Assembly: GCA_964431735.1 (NCBI GenBank)
Contig: CAYSLJ010000080.1
Location: 1 to 32,007, forward strand
From: CALARM01 sp964431735
GTDB lineage: Bacteria > Vulcanimicrobiota > SpSt-956 > JAKJGF01
Direction: 5' to 3'
DNA: 32,007 nucleotides
The notes under the pieces were generated by a model. It saw only the letters and a program-made list of their open reading frames with translations, was not told the origin of the DNA and searched no databases. A program made the position numbers and the translations under genes. Below, one piece after another: positions 6,802-15,062 of this stretch. Each line of letters opens with the position of its first letter. Positions within the stretch are counted from its first letter, which is position 1.

Positions 6802-7863
6802 ATGAAGAAATATATGGTGCTTTTCCTGTTATTATGTTTATGTTATCCCTGTGCAGAAGGAAAAGAAAATACGTTACCTGAAAAACATTTAATATATGGT
6901 GTGCCCTACGAATCTCAACCTGCAGGAAGTTCTTATTGCGGGGAAGCATCCCTTTATATGATAATCCATTACTGGGATAAAGAAAGCACGGTAACACAGG
7001 AAAATCTTATAAAAGAACTTTTCAGTTCACTCTTCAATTCTACCTTTCCTTCTGCAATAGAAGATTATCTGAGCTCAAAAGGTTTTACTGTTGTAACTGA
7101 CAGAAGCGGCAATATTGAAACAGTAAAAGAATATATATGTCAGGACATACCTGTTCTTGTGGTAAACAGTATTACATCTATAAATAATTCGGGACATTTC
7201 AGAGTTATTATAGGTTATGATGATGAAAAAGAAGAAATTAGCTGCCATGATCCTGCACTTGGGAATAATTATATTATGACTTATAAAGAATTCTTTGAAG
7301 CGTGGGATTTTTATCATTACTGGATGATGGCTTCTTACCCTTCCGGTTATAAAGAAATAAATTCTCTCAGAAAAAAAGAACCGTATATGGAAAGAACAGG
7401 CGATATGAACGGAAAGGTTTTTATGGTAAGAGGAAGGGATTATCTCAGAGCCGGCTATTATATGAAAAGTATGGATGAATTGAAAAAAGCCAGAATACTT
7501 GCTACAGACCAGATACTCATATACAATATTGATCTCCTTGAAAGCGAATCCTTTATAGAACTTAAAGATTTTGATAAAGCGGAAACAATAATAAATTCCT
7601 ACAAAGATCAGGTAGAAAATATTCCCTATTTCTGTTATCTTCTGGCAAAAATAAATTACCTTAAAAGAAATTATGAGAAGGGAATTTATTATGCATCCAT
7701 AGCAGTAGATTTAGATCCTGCTTTATCTTCTGCCTATATTATACTGGGTAAATGCCAGAAAAAAATGGGGCAACCAGAATATGCCCGTATATCTTTTGAA
7801 AAAGCCCTGTCACTGGACATAACTCTGTCAGAGGCACTGGAAGAAAAATATGACAGGAATTGA
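6802..7863 (+). CDS. Exported C39-like cysteine peptidase with TPR repeats
   Basis: A 353-residue protein. A hydrophobic signal (~5-18) ends in LLCLCYPC, possibly a lipoprotein or signal-peptidase site. The papain-like C39_2 domain (~30-185) shows Gln39 and Cys46 in ESQPAGSSYCGEASLYMI, His132 in SGHFRVIIGYDD and Asp150 in CHDPALG, the expected catalytic Cys/His/Asp set. The C-terminal half (~200-350) holds TPR-like helical pairs (YFCYLLAKINYLKRNYEKGIYYA and ALSSAYIILGKCQKKMGQPEYARISFEKAL). Such proteins are predicted periplasmic or surface peptidases, and the substrate is unknown. Two ATGs (6802, 6814) are possible, with no good ribosome-binding site for either. It is a single plus-strand gene among minus-strand neighbours. 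Confidence 0.8.
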   Translation: MKKYMVLFLLLCLCYPCAEGKENTLPEKHLIYGVPYESQPAGSSYCGEASLYMIIHYWDKESTVTQENLIKELFSSLFNSTFPSAIEDYLSSKGFTVVTDRSGNIETVKEYICQDIPVLVVNSITSINNSGHFRVIIGYDDEKEEISCHDPALGNNYIMTYKEFFEAWDFYHYWMMASYPSGYKEINSLRKKEPYMERTGDMNGKVFMVRGRDYLRAGYYMKSMDELKKARILATDQILIYNIDLLESESFIELKDFDKAETIINSYKDQVENIPYFCYLLAKINYLKRNYEKGIYYASIAVDLDPALSSAYIILGKCQKKMGQPEYARISFEKALSLDITLSEALEEKYDRN

Positions 7864-7895
7864 TATTATGACGCGTCTGGGGACGCGTCATAATA
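7864..7895. terminator. Perfect 14-bp hairpin between convergent genes
   Basis: Arms TATTATGACGCGTC (7864-7877) and GACGCGTCATAATA (7882-7895) around the loop TGGG fill the whole 33-base gap between the stop codons of two convergent genes. Each arm contains the ACGCGT core of the heptad elements. There is no U-tract on either side, so it is not a textbook rho-independent terminator, but its placement suggests a bidirectional 3'-end structure. Confidence 0.6.
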
Positions 7896-7896
7896 G

Positions 7897-9144
7897 CTAA
7901 AATCCTAAAAGGCCGTTACCATAATTCGCCGCATCATCAAGGGCCTGTCTGGGAGTCTTTTCCCCTTTCAAACAGATAAGAATTTCTTTACCGAGACAAT
8001 CCATAACCTCATCATAATTACGAAAAGTAGGTATCGGCTTCGCCCAGTCGAGTTGTTTTATAAAAGCTCTCATACCTGGATGCTGGTTCTGATATTCAAA
8101 ATAAGCCGAACATGCAACAATCTGCTTGTTTACAGGAATATAAGACGTAGCAAGAAAAAATTCTCTTAACTGTTTGAATTCTACAAGCCATAATAAAAAG
8201 TCAAAGCCCGCTTCTTCATGGTCAGGATTTGATTTTGTCATAGCAAGGCTCTGAATATAAAGATCACTTGCCCTTACGTCTTTTTTAGGTAAATAGACTG
8301 CTTCGACATTCATTCCAAGTTCCTGAGCATGAAAATAATCATGACTGTTACCAAAAATCATACCTGCCTGTCCCACAAAAAATCCTTCGGGACTGACATC
8401 AGTAGATGCTATTTGATATTTTTGATAGAGGTCCTGAAGAAACTGAAGTGTAGTTACACCTGCTTCACTGTTAAAGGCAAATTTACCTTCAGGACTGAGT
8501 AAAGAACCATCTTTTTTCTGCCTCATCATAGCAATAAAAAAAGCAGCAAGATCTTCCGGTGATTCATCTGTAGGAAGAGCAAGTCCAACCCTTCCTTCTG
8601 CAGTTTCCATAAGAGGTTTTCCTGTTTTAACAAGATCAAACCACCCCTGAGGAGATTTATCCATTTTAAGGGAATACAGCATATCCAGGTTAACTATTAA
8701 AGCATTATTTGTGCATGTATAGGGAAAAGTCCAGAATTGATTATCATGGAGTGCTGATTGAAAAAGAACTTTATATGTATCCTGTTTATATGCAGCTTTT
8801 AATCCAGTACCTATATTGAGAGTATGAACCTGCAGAGAAGTGATTACACCCTTTGCTATAAGCTCATCCTGCCAGCGATTATCTATAAGAACCGTATCAG
8901 GCAGAGTTTTAGCTGAAAAAAGAGCATTTTTCAGTTCTTTCATAGAAGCAAATTTCTTTGGTTCTATTATTACTTTTCCTTTCTTCTCTTTATTGTACTT
9001 CATAATAAGTTCTTCCATTTTTATGGAACCTTTTTCATTCAAATTGTACCAGAACGTTACAACTTCAGGCTTTTTTTGAGCCATTGCAAGAGATATTACA
9101 GATAAAAGAAACAATAGAGACAATGAGATTACAAAATACTTCAT
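7897..9144 (-). CDS. Family-1 extracellular solute-binding protein (sugar ABC)
   Basis: A 415-residue protein with a clear signal peptide (MKYFVISLSLLFLLSVISLAMA). The mature part has the cluster-B binding-protein layout: VTFWYNLNEKGSIKMEELIMKYNK near the N-terminus, the LPDTVLIDNRW segment, FWTFPYTCTNNALIVNLDML, and a C-terminal DFLLWLVEF/ATSYIPVNK region. It would capture a carbohydrate or glycerol-phosphate-like ligand in the periplasm for an ABC importer. AAAAGGAGG precedes the ATG by 9 bases. No permease genes lie nearby; the ATPase at 1333-2442 is of the matching class. Confidence 0.88.
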   Translation of the reverse strand: MKYFVISLSLLFLLSVISLAMAQKKPEVVTFWYNLNEKGSIKMEELIMKYNKEKKGKVIIEPKKFASMKELKNALFSAKTLPDTVLIDNRWQDELIAKGVITSLQVHTLNIGTGLKAAYKQDTYKVLFQSALHDNQFWTFPYTCTNNALIVNLDMLYSLKMDKSPQGWFDLVKTGKPLMETAEGRVGLALPTDESPEDLAAFFIAMMRQKKDGSLLSPEGKFAFNSEAGVTTLQFLQDLYQKYQIASTDVSPEGFFVGQAGMIFGNSHDYFHAQELGMNVEAVYLPKKDVRASDLYIQSLAMTKSNPDHEEAGFDFLLWLVEFKQLREFFLATSYIPVNKQIVACSAYFEYQNQHPGMRAFIKQLDWAKPIPTFRNYDEVMDCLGKEILICLKGEKTPRQALDDAANYGNGLLGF

Positions 9145-9161
9145 AAATATATTCCTCCTTT

Positions 9162-9186
9162 TTTATCGTAATGCGTAATGAGTGAT
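9162..9186. repeat. Degenerate heptad array (GTAATGC type)
   Basis: GTAATGC, GTAATGA and GTGATAT follow at a 7-base period upstream of the ribosome-binding site of the solute-binding protein gene. They look like a degenerate form of the GTNACGC repeat. Confidence 0.45.
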
Positions 9187-9223
9187 ATTATGCTTCGCTT
9201 CTGGCAGATCACCTTCTCACATA

Positions 9224-9868
9224 TCAAAATGGATCTTTAAACATAGAAGGTTCAACAGGGGCATCTACTTTAAATGATGTAGTTTTTGCTATAACATACG
9301 GTTTTTCGTCATCTTTTTTTAATTTAACTTCCATTCTCATAGTTATACCAATATGCTTATCAATCCAGAATCTGTATGACACTCCCTGCTGTGTGGTAAA
9401 AGCAGCTACCCAGCAACCCCTCTTTTCCTTTTTTCCGCTATTTACACAGGAGAGATTATAATCACCTAAATACTCAACAATCCAGTTTTTATCATATTCA
9501 TTATTTATTCTGAATAAATCGAAGGCTCCTGTATCAAAAGTCTGTTTTTTCTTCTGTTTATGGTCAAAAACTGTTGTAGTACTTTTGAATACTATCATAG
9601 TAACTTTATCACTGCTATCATTTTTATTCCATGATATTGTAGTAAGATTGGAAGGACGTTTATAATAAACTCTGTAACCATAAGGAGTTCCACCTATATC
9701 CATATCCATGGTATACTGTATGCTCTTCCATCTGGCAAGTTTTTCCTTGGTTAATTGAATAATATTACTGCTTGAAGGACCGGCACAACAGACAGAACAG
9801 GCAAGAAACATAAAAACTATTGCAAGTACGCAGCGTATTCTATCCTGATTTATTATCAAATCATCCAA
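9224..9868 (-). CDS. LolA/LolB-fold exported protein, tentative
   Basis: A 214-residue protein with an N-terminal hydrophobic signal (~12-28, CVLAIVFMFLACSVCCAG) that includes possible lipobox cysteines. The mature part is β-rich and starts with a helix like LTKEKLARWKSIQYTMDMD. It continues with alternating strands (YGYRVYYKRPSNLTTISW, VTMIVFKSTTTVFDHKQKKKQTFD) and SYRFWIDKHIGITMRMEVKL, the 'polymer-to-carrier' pattern seen in outer-membrane lipoprotein-sorting (LolA-like) proteins. No decisive motif is present. GGAG precedes the ATG closely. A LolA-like role in envelope assembly is inference. Confidence 0.5.
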   Translation of the reverse strand: MDDLIINQDRIRCVLAIVFMFLACSVCCAGPSSSNIIQLTKEKLARWKSIQYTMDMDIGGTPYGYRVYYKRPSNLTTISWNKNDSSDKVTMIVFKSTTTVFDHKQKKKQTFDTGAFDLFRINNEYDKNWIVEYLGDYNLSCVNSGKKEKRGCWVAAFTTQQGVSYRFWIDKHIGITMRMEVKLKKDDEKPYVIAKTTSFKVDAPVEPSMFKDPF

Positions 9869-9952
9869 CTCCTACGATAGTAAATGATGAATAGCAGATA
9901 AAACCTTACTACTCAGTTTATTTTATTCCACAAAAAACGCGAAATTCCTCCA

Positions 9953-10501
9953 TTAATTCCAATCTATAAGCTTAACTTTCTTTTTTATAGCTTCTACCAG
10001 TTCATCGGAATTAAAGAGTAAACTGTTAAATGTTATTCTATCACCTGATTTATGGTCCAGAGCATAGATTTTAACTGTTCTCTTTCCTGTACTTCGTTTA
10101 CCCTGTACAGTTTTACACTTAAATCTTTTAATATATTCCCATGCAAAATTCTTATGGACTGAAGGGAAGAACTGTTTATAAATTATTCCTTCCTCTGAAA
10201 TAGTTACAGAGATTAAATGGTTCCGGACAACAGCTATCATTCTGCCAAGCAGTAACGTTTCTATTACTATTAATACAATATATGCCCATAAAAGGCCTGT
10301 TATTTTAATCATTATATTAATCTGTATGGAAATCATTACTGTAAGCAGGGGAATCCAGAGAATAGGCACAAATAATTTTCTAAAAGAAATTTTATAAGTT
10401 TTTGGAAGATTTTCTGTATTTACCGGCTGTTCAATCAAAGGCAAAACCTCTTTTTCATAATCGTAACCCGTGACGCGTAACGCGTGACGCGGGGAATTCA
10501 T
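9953..10501 (-). CDS. PH-domain-like membrane protein with repeat-encoded N-terminus
   Basis: A 182-residue protein with two adjoining membrane segments (~48-66 and ~70-88; LFVPILWIPLLTVMISI, LLWAYIVLIVIETLLLG) and a soluble C-terminal β-rich part (ISEEGIIYKQFFPSV, FAWEYIKRFKC, DRITFNSLLFN) resembling bacterial PH-like domains. Family assignment is moderate. Residues 2-13 are encoded by a GTNACGC heptad element (10459-10495). The ATG is supported by AAAGG overlapping the stop of the upstream transglutaminase gene, 8 bases away, so the two are co-transcribed. Alternative TTG starts lie at codons 20 and 22, beyond the repeat. Confidence 0.55.
   Translation of the reverse strand: MNSPRHALRVTGYDYEKEVLPLIEQPVNTENLPKTYKISFRKLFVPILWIPLLTVMISIQINIMIKITGLLWAYIVLIVIETLLLGRMIAVVRNHLISVTISEEGIIYKQFFPSVHKNFAWEYIKRFKCKTVQGKRSTGKRTVKIYALDHKSGDRITFNSLLFNSDELVEAIKKKVKLIDWN
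10459..10495. repeat. GTNACGC heptad element inside a coding region
   Basis: The element reads AATCGTAACCC then heptads of the GTGACGC/GTAACGC type and ends in GGGGA, close to the usual GAGGA. It falls within the first 15 codons of the PH-like gene and keeps the frame open, encoding PRHALRVT. Confidence 0.7.
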
Positions 10502-10509
10502 GCAGACCT

Positions 10510-12561
10510 TTATTCGTTATTATTGTCTATAATTGTCTTCAGACTTTCAAGCTTTTTCTCCAGAGACAGGAAATCTCCTTCAGTAATTTCATCATGACCG
10601 TATCTTAATATACAATATTCCTTTATAAAATCTGCGGAAATATTCAGCTCTGCAGCAGGGAAATTATTTTCTTTCAGATAATCGACATATTCGTAAAGGG
10701 TAAGATTACCTTTTCTCTTTATGTTTTTCTCTGTAAAAATTTTATCAAATATCACCATTATCTCACCAAATCTTCTGACAACAGGATTTTCATCCAGCTC
10801 TGATATTTTAGATTTTGTAGTTCTTTCAAAGAAAATGATTTTTTTGAACCTTTTAAAATATAATAGAAGCAAAACACTTAAAACTATAATAATAAAAGGA
10901 ATAAGGTAATGTGAATATGACGTTATTCCCTTTAATACCCATTTAAACAGACCTGAAATATCACCTTTAGATAAAAAACCTTTCAGTTCGTCCCATTTCA
11001 CGAGGAGTAAATCAAAAAACTGTCTGAAAACATCAGGTTCTGAGTTACCGAGAAGTTCATTAAATAAACCTCCTGCCGGAGTCGGGTCAAAAGTAACCCA
11101 GTGACCGTCGACAAATGCTTCAACCCAGGCATGGGCATCTCTGTCTCTTACTATATAATAACAGGTATGTTCGTTATACTCATGAACAAGATAGCCTGTT
11201 ACATATCTTGCAGGGATACCGGCATAACGTAAAAGTATTACCATTGCCGTTGCAAAATATTCACAGTGGGCAGCTTTTTTCTCCAGTAAAAATTCTTCCA
11301 CAGGATCACCTTTTCGGGAAGGTTTAAACTCAAGACTGTATTGGAACTCTCTGTGAAAATATGACTCTATGGAACGACATTGTTCAAGTCTGGTGCCTTT
11401 TCCTTCTGTAAGTTTTTCAGAAAGAGTTTTAATCTCAGGAGGAAAATAATCAGAAATACTGAAACAGCATGTTAAATCTTTAATTTCAGGACATATCACA
11501 TACTGTAGGCCAGGCATATAAGCTACAGAATATCCCATATTTACTTCAGTACTTTCAGGATAAAAAATTCCATATTGATCCAGAGAGACCTGCGGTACAT
11601 CTGTCATAATAGCGAATCCGGAAGGAGGTACAAAAAAAACAGTATTTGCTCCTGATGCCATTTTTATTCTGAATTCTTCTCCTTTATGTTCTGCAGGTAA
11701 TGAATAATCAGGTAAAAATATCTCTCTGTAATCTGTTGACTTATGAAGGGCGCCATCTTCAGAAACAGGCTTCAGAGCAGTTTTCTGAGGAGCAGTTTTC
11801 CATTTGCCTTTTAAATAATCAGTATATGCTTTACACCTGACCCTCTCCACATGTGAAGAAGTAAAAACCCTCATAATTATTCTGTGCGATAATTTCAGAC
11901 TGCCTGTAACATTTAAAGAAGTCTCATTTAAAAAGCCTCCGTAATCAAGAGCAGAATTCATGGCAGGAATAAACAATTCATTCATTTTTGGCTCCAGCCA
12001 TTCTACAAAACTGTTAGCTCCGAAAAAAACAGAACAGGTAACTATAAGTACGAAACACATGGGAAGGAGATGATGTACTGTTAAAGATAGAGAGTTATAA
12101 ATACACCGTATAATAGCTCTTAAATAAAAAATGGTAAAAATAAGATAAACTACCATAAAGTAATTAAAATAAAAAGTACCGGTACTGAAACCTGCTACAA
12201 TAAATATAAATGAAGACGCAAAATAGAAAGCCATTAAATCTCTTATGGTTTTAACACTGTAAATAATAAAAAGAGAGAGGAGCATTACATAATAAGCAGG
12301 TATCTGAAGCAGTGAATACTGTGCTGCTCCGAGATTGGTTACAGGTCTCAGAAAATAATTCAACAGTACAGGTATCAGCAAAATTATATAGATTATATAC
12401 TTTTTCTTTCCTGATAATGCAAATCTGAATTTAAGAAACAGAGACATAAGGGCCAGACATCCAAAAAATCCTATAACTTCTCTGTCAGTGCCTGTAGTCA
12501 GGACAAAAGCAATAAGAGAAAAAATAAAAAGAAGAATTCCGCTGAAAGGAAGAGACGTCAA
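10510..12561 (-). CDS. TgpA-like membrane transglutaminase
   Basis: A 683-residue protein with ~6-7 N-terminal membrane segments (1-180), a large extracytoplasmic part, a transglutaminase core (~400-495), a further membrane segment (~550-567) and a C-terminal cytoplasmic DUF4129-like tail. The catalytic triad is visible as Cys433 in AAHCEYFATAM, His477 in RDAHAWVEAF and Asp492 in FDPTPAGG. This matches the DUF3488/transglutaminase family. The start is a TTG whose bases overlap the TGA of the upstream DUF58 gene by 4. The MoxR-DUF58-transglutaminase order is a well-known conserved cluster whose physiological substrate is largely unknown. Confidence 0.92.
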   Translation of the reverse strand: MTSLPFSGILLFIFSLIAFVLTTGTDREVIGFFGCLALMSLFLKFRFALSGKKKYIIYIILLIPVLLNYFLRPVTNLGAAQYSLLQIPAYYVMLLSLFIIYSVKTIRDLMAFYFASSFIFIVAGFSTGTFYFNYFMVVYLIFTIFYLRAIIRCIYNSLSLTVHHLLPMCFVLIVTCSVFFGANSFVEWLEPKMNELFIPAMNSALDYGGFLNETSLNVTGSLKLSHRIIMRVFTSSHVERVRCKAYTDYLKGKWKTAPQKTALKPVSEDGALHKSTDYREIFLPDYSLPAEHKGEEFRIKMASGANTVFFVPPSGFAIMTDVPQVSLDQYGIFYPESTEVNMGYSVAYMPGLQYVICPEIKDLTCCFSISDYFPPEIKTLSEKLTEGKGTRLEQCRSIESYFHREFQYSLEFKPSRKGDPVEEFLLEKKAAHCEYFATAMVILLRYAGIPARYVTGYLVHEYNEHTCYYIVRDRDAHAWVEAFVDGHWVTFDPTPAGGLFNELLGNSEPDVFRQFFDLLLVKWDELKGFLSKGDISGLFKWVLKGITSYSHYLIPFIIIVLSVLLLLYFKRFKKIIFFERTTKSKISELDENPVVRRFGEIMVIFDKIFTEKNIKRKGNLTLYEYVDYLKENNFPAAELNISADFIKEYCILRYGHDEITEGDFLSLEKKLESLKTIIDNNNE

Positions 12562-13865
12562 AATTCTGACACCCCCCTTTTTTCCTCTTCCGGTGTTATG
12601 AAGGCAATTTTTCCGACAAGGCTCTCATAAGCAACCGGTTCATTCGCAGGTTTACCATCTCTTACTATTATAACCTTTACTGCCGTACCCAGGTCTGTTA
12701 TCATCCTGACCAGTTTTTCTCTTCTGTAATCCCAGTCCAGAAATACTGTTATTACCGTAGTTATAAGGGAAAGATTTTCCATCAATACCGGTTCTAATTT
12801 ATCAAAGGGATCGTCATGGCATACATCAAGGCAGGCAAGAAGATCAAGTATATTTTCAAGATAGGCAAGACTCCGTCCTGCCTGCATATAATAAATATTC
12901 GGCCCTGCTGCAAATATGTCTATTATATATTCCTGCCTGGAAAGATAATCTGCTACGGAAGCAGAAACAGATATGGCACTTTCAAAGGCCTCAAAGGCAG
13001 AAGCACCTGATTTTGGAGGAACAAATGTATCAAGAAGTAATGCGACACGGCAGAAATATTCTTCCTGAAATTCTTTCACAACAGGTTTACCGGTTCTGGC
13101 CCAGGAACGCCAGTGCATATTCCTGGGGTTATCTCCTTCACGAAATTCACGATTACCGATAAATTCGGTAGACTCTCCCAGAGATGACGTAAGTGCAATA
13201 CCTCCCGGCTGATATCTTTTCCCGACAGGTATTTCCAGTTTATCCAGATGATGAAATCCGGGATAAACAAGCAGATTATGAACCGGGCCGTATGTTCTTC
13301 CCCATGTCCATATACCGAAGGGAAATATTGTTCCTGCAAAAAGGCCGGGAATATTATAATCTCCTCTCTTTAAAAACTCAAAGCCTGATTTTAAATTCAT
13401 CTCTTCTTTCGCTTCAAGAACAGGTATATAATAACCTTCTTTTACCAGAGGCTTTATCTCACGGGGAATAGAAAAATCCTTTAAAACTATGTCATAACAG
13501 GGAAAAGAGGAATTATTCCGTAATATAATCTGAGGATAAATCTTCTGACCACATGTAGTTCTATCAGGTATGAGTCTTGTCACAGAAAGTTTTGGTCTGT
13601 AAAGAAAGGCAAAAATAAAGGATACAAGGAATATGCTGGCAAGAAGAGTAAATACCATATAAGTCTTAAAAGCAGTCGTAGACATACCAAACATAAAAGC
13701 TGTCAGGGAAAGCCAGAATAAAAGCCTTCCAGAAGGAGTAAGAGCTTCTGAATAAAAAATTCTTATCCATTTAAATACAGGTATAATACCTGAATATTTA
13801 TATCTGACTCTTATATAAAGACTTATGAGAAGTATTGTAATAACAACAATATAAAAAGTAACCAT
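12558..13865 (-). CDS. DUF58 domain protein
   Basis: A 435-residue protein with a short N-terminal membrane segment (~4-18), a hydrophobic hairpin (~50-88), a β-rich middle, and the DUF58 hallmark EGDNPRNMHWRSWARTGK (243-260) followed by a vWA-like strand VALLLDTF. It is normally encoded between a MoxR ATPase and a TgpA-like transglutaminase, as here, and probably works with MoxR in a chaperone-like complex. The ATG has no Shine-Dalgarno sequence; a heptad array (13874-13892) lies just upstream of it. The stop overlaps the TTG start of the next gene. Confidence 0.92.
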   Translation of the reverse strand: MVTFYIVVITILLISLYIRVRYKYSGIIPVFKWIRIFYSEALTPSGRLLFWLSLTAFMFGMSTTAFKTYMVFTLLASIFLVSFIFAFLYRPKLSVTRLIPDRTTCGQKIYPQIILRNNSSFPCYDIVLKDFSIPREIKPLVKEGYYIPVLEAKEEMNLKSGFEFLKRGDYNIPGLFAGTIFPFGIWTWGRTYGPVHNLLVYPGFHHLDKLEIPVGKRYQPGGIALTSSLGESTEFIGNREFREGDNPRNMHWRSWARTGKPVVKEFQEEYFCRVALLLDTFVPPKSGASAFEAFESAISVSASVADYLSRQEYIIDIFAAGPNIYYMQAGRSLAYLENILDLLACLDVCHDDPFDKLEPVLMENLSLITTVITVFLDWDYRREKLVRMITDLGTAVKVIIVRDGKPANEPVAYESLVGKIAFITPEEEKRGVSEF

Positions 13866-13873
13866 AGTGTTTT

Positions 13874-13892
13874 CGTGACGCGTGACGCGTAA
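13874..13892. repeat. GTNACGC heptad element upstream of the DUF58 start
   Basis: Two to three heptads (GTGACGC, GTGACGC, GTAAATA) lie 8 bases upstream of the DUF58 start codon, near the position normally occupied by the ribosome-binding site. Confidence 0.65.
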
Positions 13893-13938
13893 ATATTACA
13901 GGTTTTTACCCGGTGATGTAATACATTCATTACGACTT

Positions 13939-14877
13939 TTAAACTGGTATCTTCGTATTCTGTAAAATATCTTCAATTATTTCTTCTTTACTTACGCCGG
14001 AATATTTAACCTTTGTTTCCAGTACAAGTCTGTGGGCAAGAACTTCTACAGCCATGTTCTTTACATCATCAGGTAATACGTAATCTCTTCCTTTCATTAA
14101 AGCAACAGCCTGACTTATTCTGTATAACATAAGAGAACCCCGTGGACTTACTCCGAGTTTAAGTCTCTGATCATGTCTTGTATTATCTATAATATCTAAA
14201 ATATATTTTGCTACAGGTTCTTTTACTTTTACTTCCCTTACGAGGCTCTGAATATGTATGATTTCATCTTTTGTTGTGACAGAAGTTATTTTATTCAGAG
14301 GATGTTCTTTATGCTGGCTGTAAAGTACCTGCAGCTCCTGTTCCAGAGAAGGGTAACCCAGTTTAAGCTTTATAGCAAAACGATCCAGTTGTGCTTCAGG
14401 AAGAGGATAGGTTCCATGAAATTCTACAGGATTCTGGGTGGCTATAACAATAAAAGGAGAAGCAAGTCTGTAAAGATTACCTTCTACCGTAACCTGACAT
14501 TCACTCATTGCTTCAAGTAAACTGGATTGAGTCCTGGGAGATGCCCTGTTTATCTCATCAGCAAGGAGGATATTTGTAAAGACAGGTCCTTCTTTAAATT
14601 TAAAGGTACCTTCAATAGGGTTATATATATAAGAACCTATGACATCAGTAGGCAGAAGATCGGGAGTAAATTGAACCCTCTTAAAATTAGCCTGCAGCGA
14701 TTTTGCAAGACCTTTGGCAAGAGTAGTTTTACCGACTCCGGGAACATCTTCCATTAAAACATTTCCACCTGAAATAAGAGCCACAATAAGATGATCTACA
14801 GGCTCTGCCTTACCCTTTATGACTATATAAATATTCTGCCGTAATTTTTCTATAACTTCTAAATATTTATCATCCAC
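13939..14877 (-). CDS. MoxR family AAA+ ATPase
   Basis: A 312-residue AAA+ ATPase. Walker A is in EDVPGVGKTTLAK (43-55), Walker B is ILLADEINRA (103-112), and the MoxR signature ATQNPVEFHGTYPLPEAQLDRF-type region follows (~150-170), with a sensor-2 region GVSPRGSLMLYRISQA (~242). Length is typical. The start is GTG with GGAG 8 bases upstream. It is the first gene of the cluster with DUF58, transglutaminase and PH-like genes. MoxR proteins act as chaperone-like ATPases that mature partner, often vWA-containing, proteins. Confidence 0.95.
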   Translation of the reverse strand: MDDKYLEVIEKLRQNIYIVIKGKAEPVDHLIVALISGGNVLMEDVPGVGKTTLAKGLAKSLQANFKRVQFTPDLLPTDVIGSYIYNPIEGTFKFKEGPVFTNILLADEINRASPRTQSSLLEAMSECQVTVEGNLYRLASPFIVIATQNPVEFHGTYPLPEAQLDRFAIKLKLGYPSLEQELQVLYSQHKEHPLNKITSVTTKDEIIHIQSLVREVKVKEPVAKYILDIIDNTRHDQRLKLGVSPRGSLMLYRISQAVALMKGRDYVLPDDVKNMAVEVLAHRLVLETKVKYSGVSKEEIIEDILQNTKIPV

Positions 14878-14902
14878 TGTATATTCTCCTCTTTTCTTAA
14901 TG

Positions 14903-14990
14903 TCGTAATAAGTGATGTGTTATAATCGTGACGCGTAACGCGTGACGCGTGACGGGTGGTTCGTGATGCGTGATGCGTGACGCGTCACGG
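14903..14990. repeat. Long GTNACGC/GTGATGC heptad array
   Basis: A stretch of about 12 heptads, some degenerate, upstream of moxR: GTAATAA, GTGATGT, then GTGACGC, GTAACGC, GTGACGC, GTGACGG, later GTGATGC twice, GTGACGC and GTCACGG. It is the longest array of the window and contains inverted ACGCGT cores. Confidence 0.75.
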
Positions 14991-15028
14991 GTATTTAATC
15001 CCAGGGTATTTAGCTAAACACCCCTACA

Positions 15029-15062
15029 TCACGACTCACTATTCACGACTCACGACTCACTG
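15029..15062. repeat. GTGAGTC heptad array containing the GT2 stop codon
   Basis: On the minus strand GTGAGTC, GTGAGTC, GTGAATA, GTGAGTC and GTGATGT follow at exact 7-base steps. The TGA stop of the glycosyltransferase gene at 15057-15059 is part of the first unit. Confidence 0.75.

Noticed and set aside
6579..6881. 100-codon open frame across MITE-2, similar to a 75-codon frame at 24316-24543 (minus)
   Set aside because: Similarity simply follows DNA identity of the element. The two frames end differently, have no ribosome-binding site, and run into unrelated flanking sequence.
14903..15062. Possible CRISPR array from the dense direct repeats upstream of moxR
   Set aside because: Units are 7 bases, contiguous, without unique spacers, and no cas genes are near.
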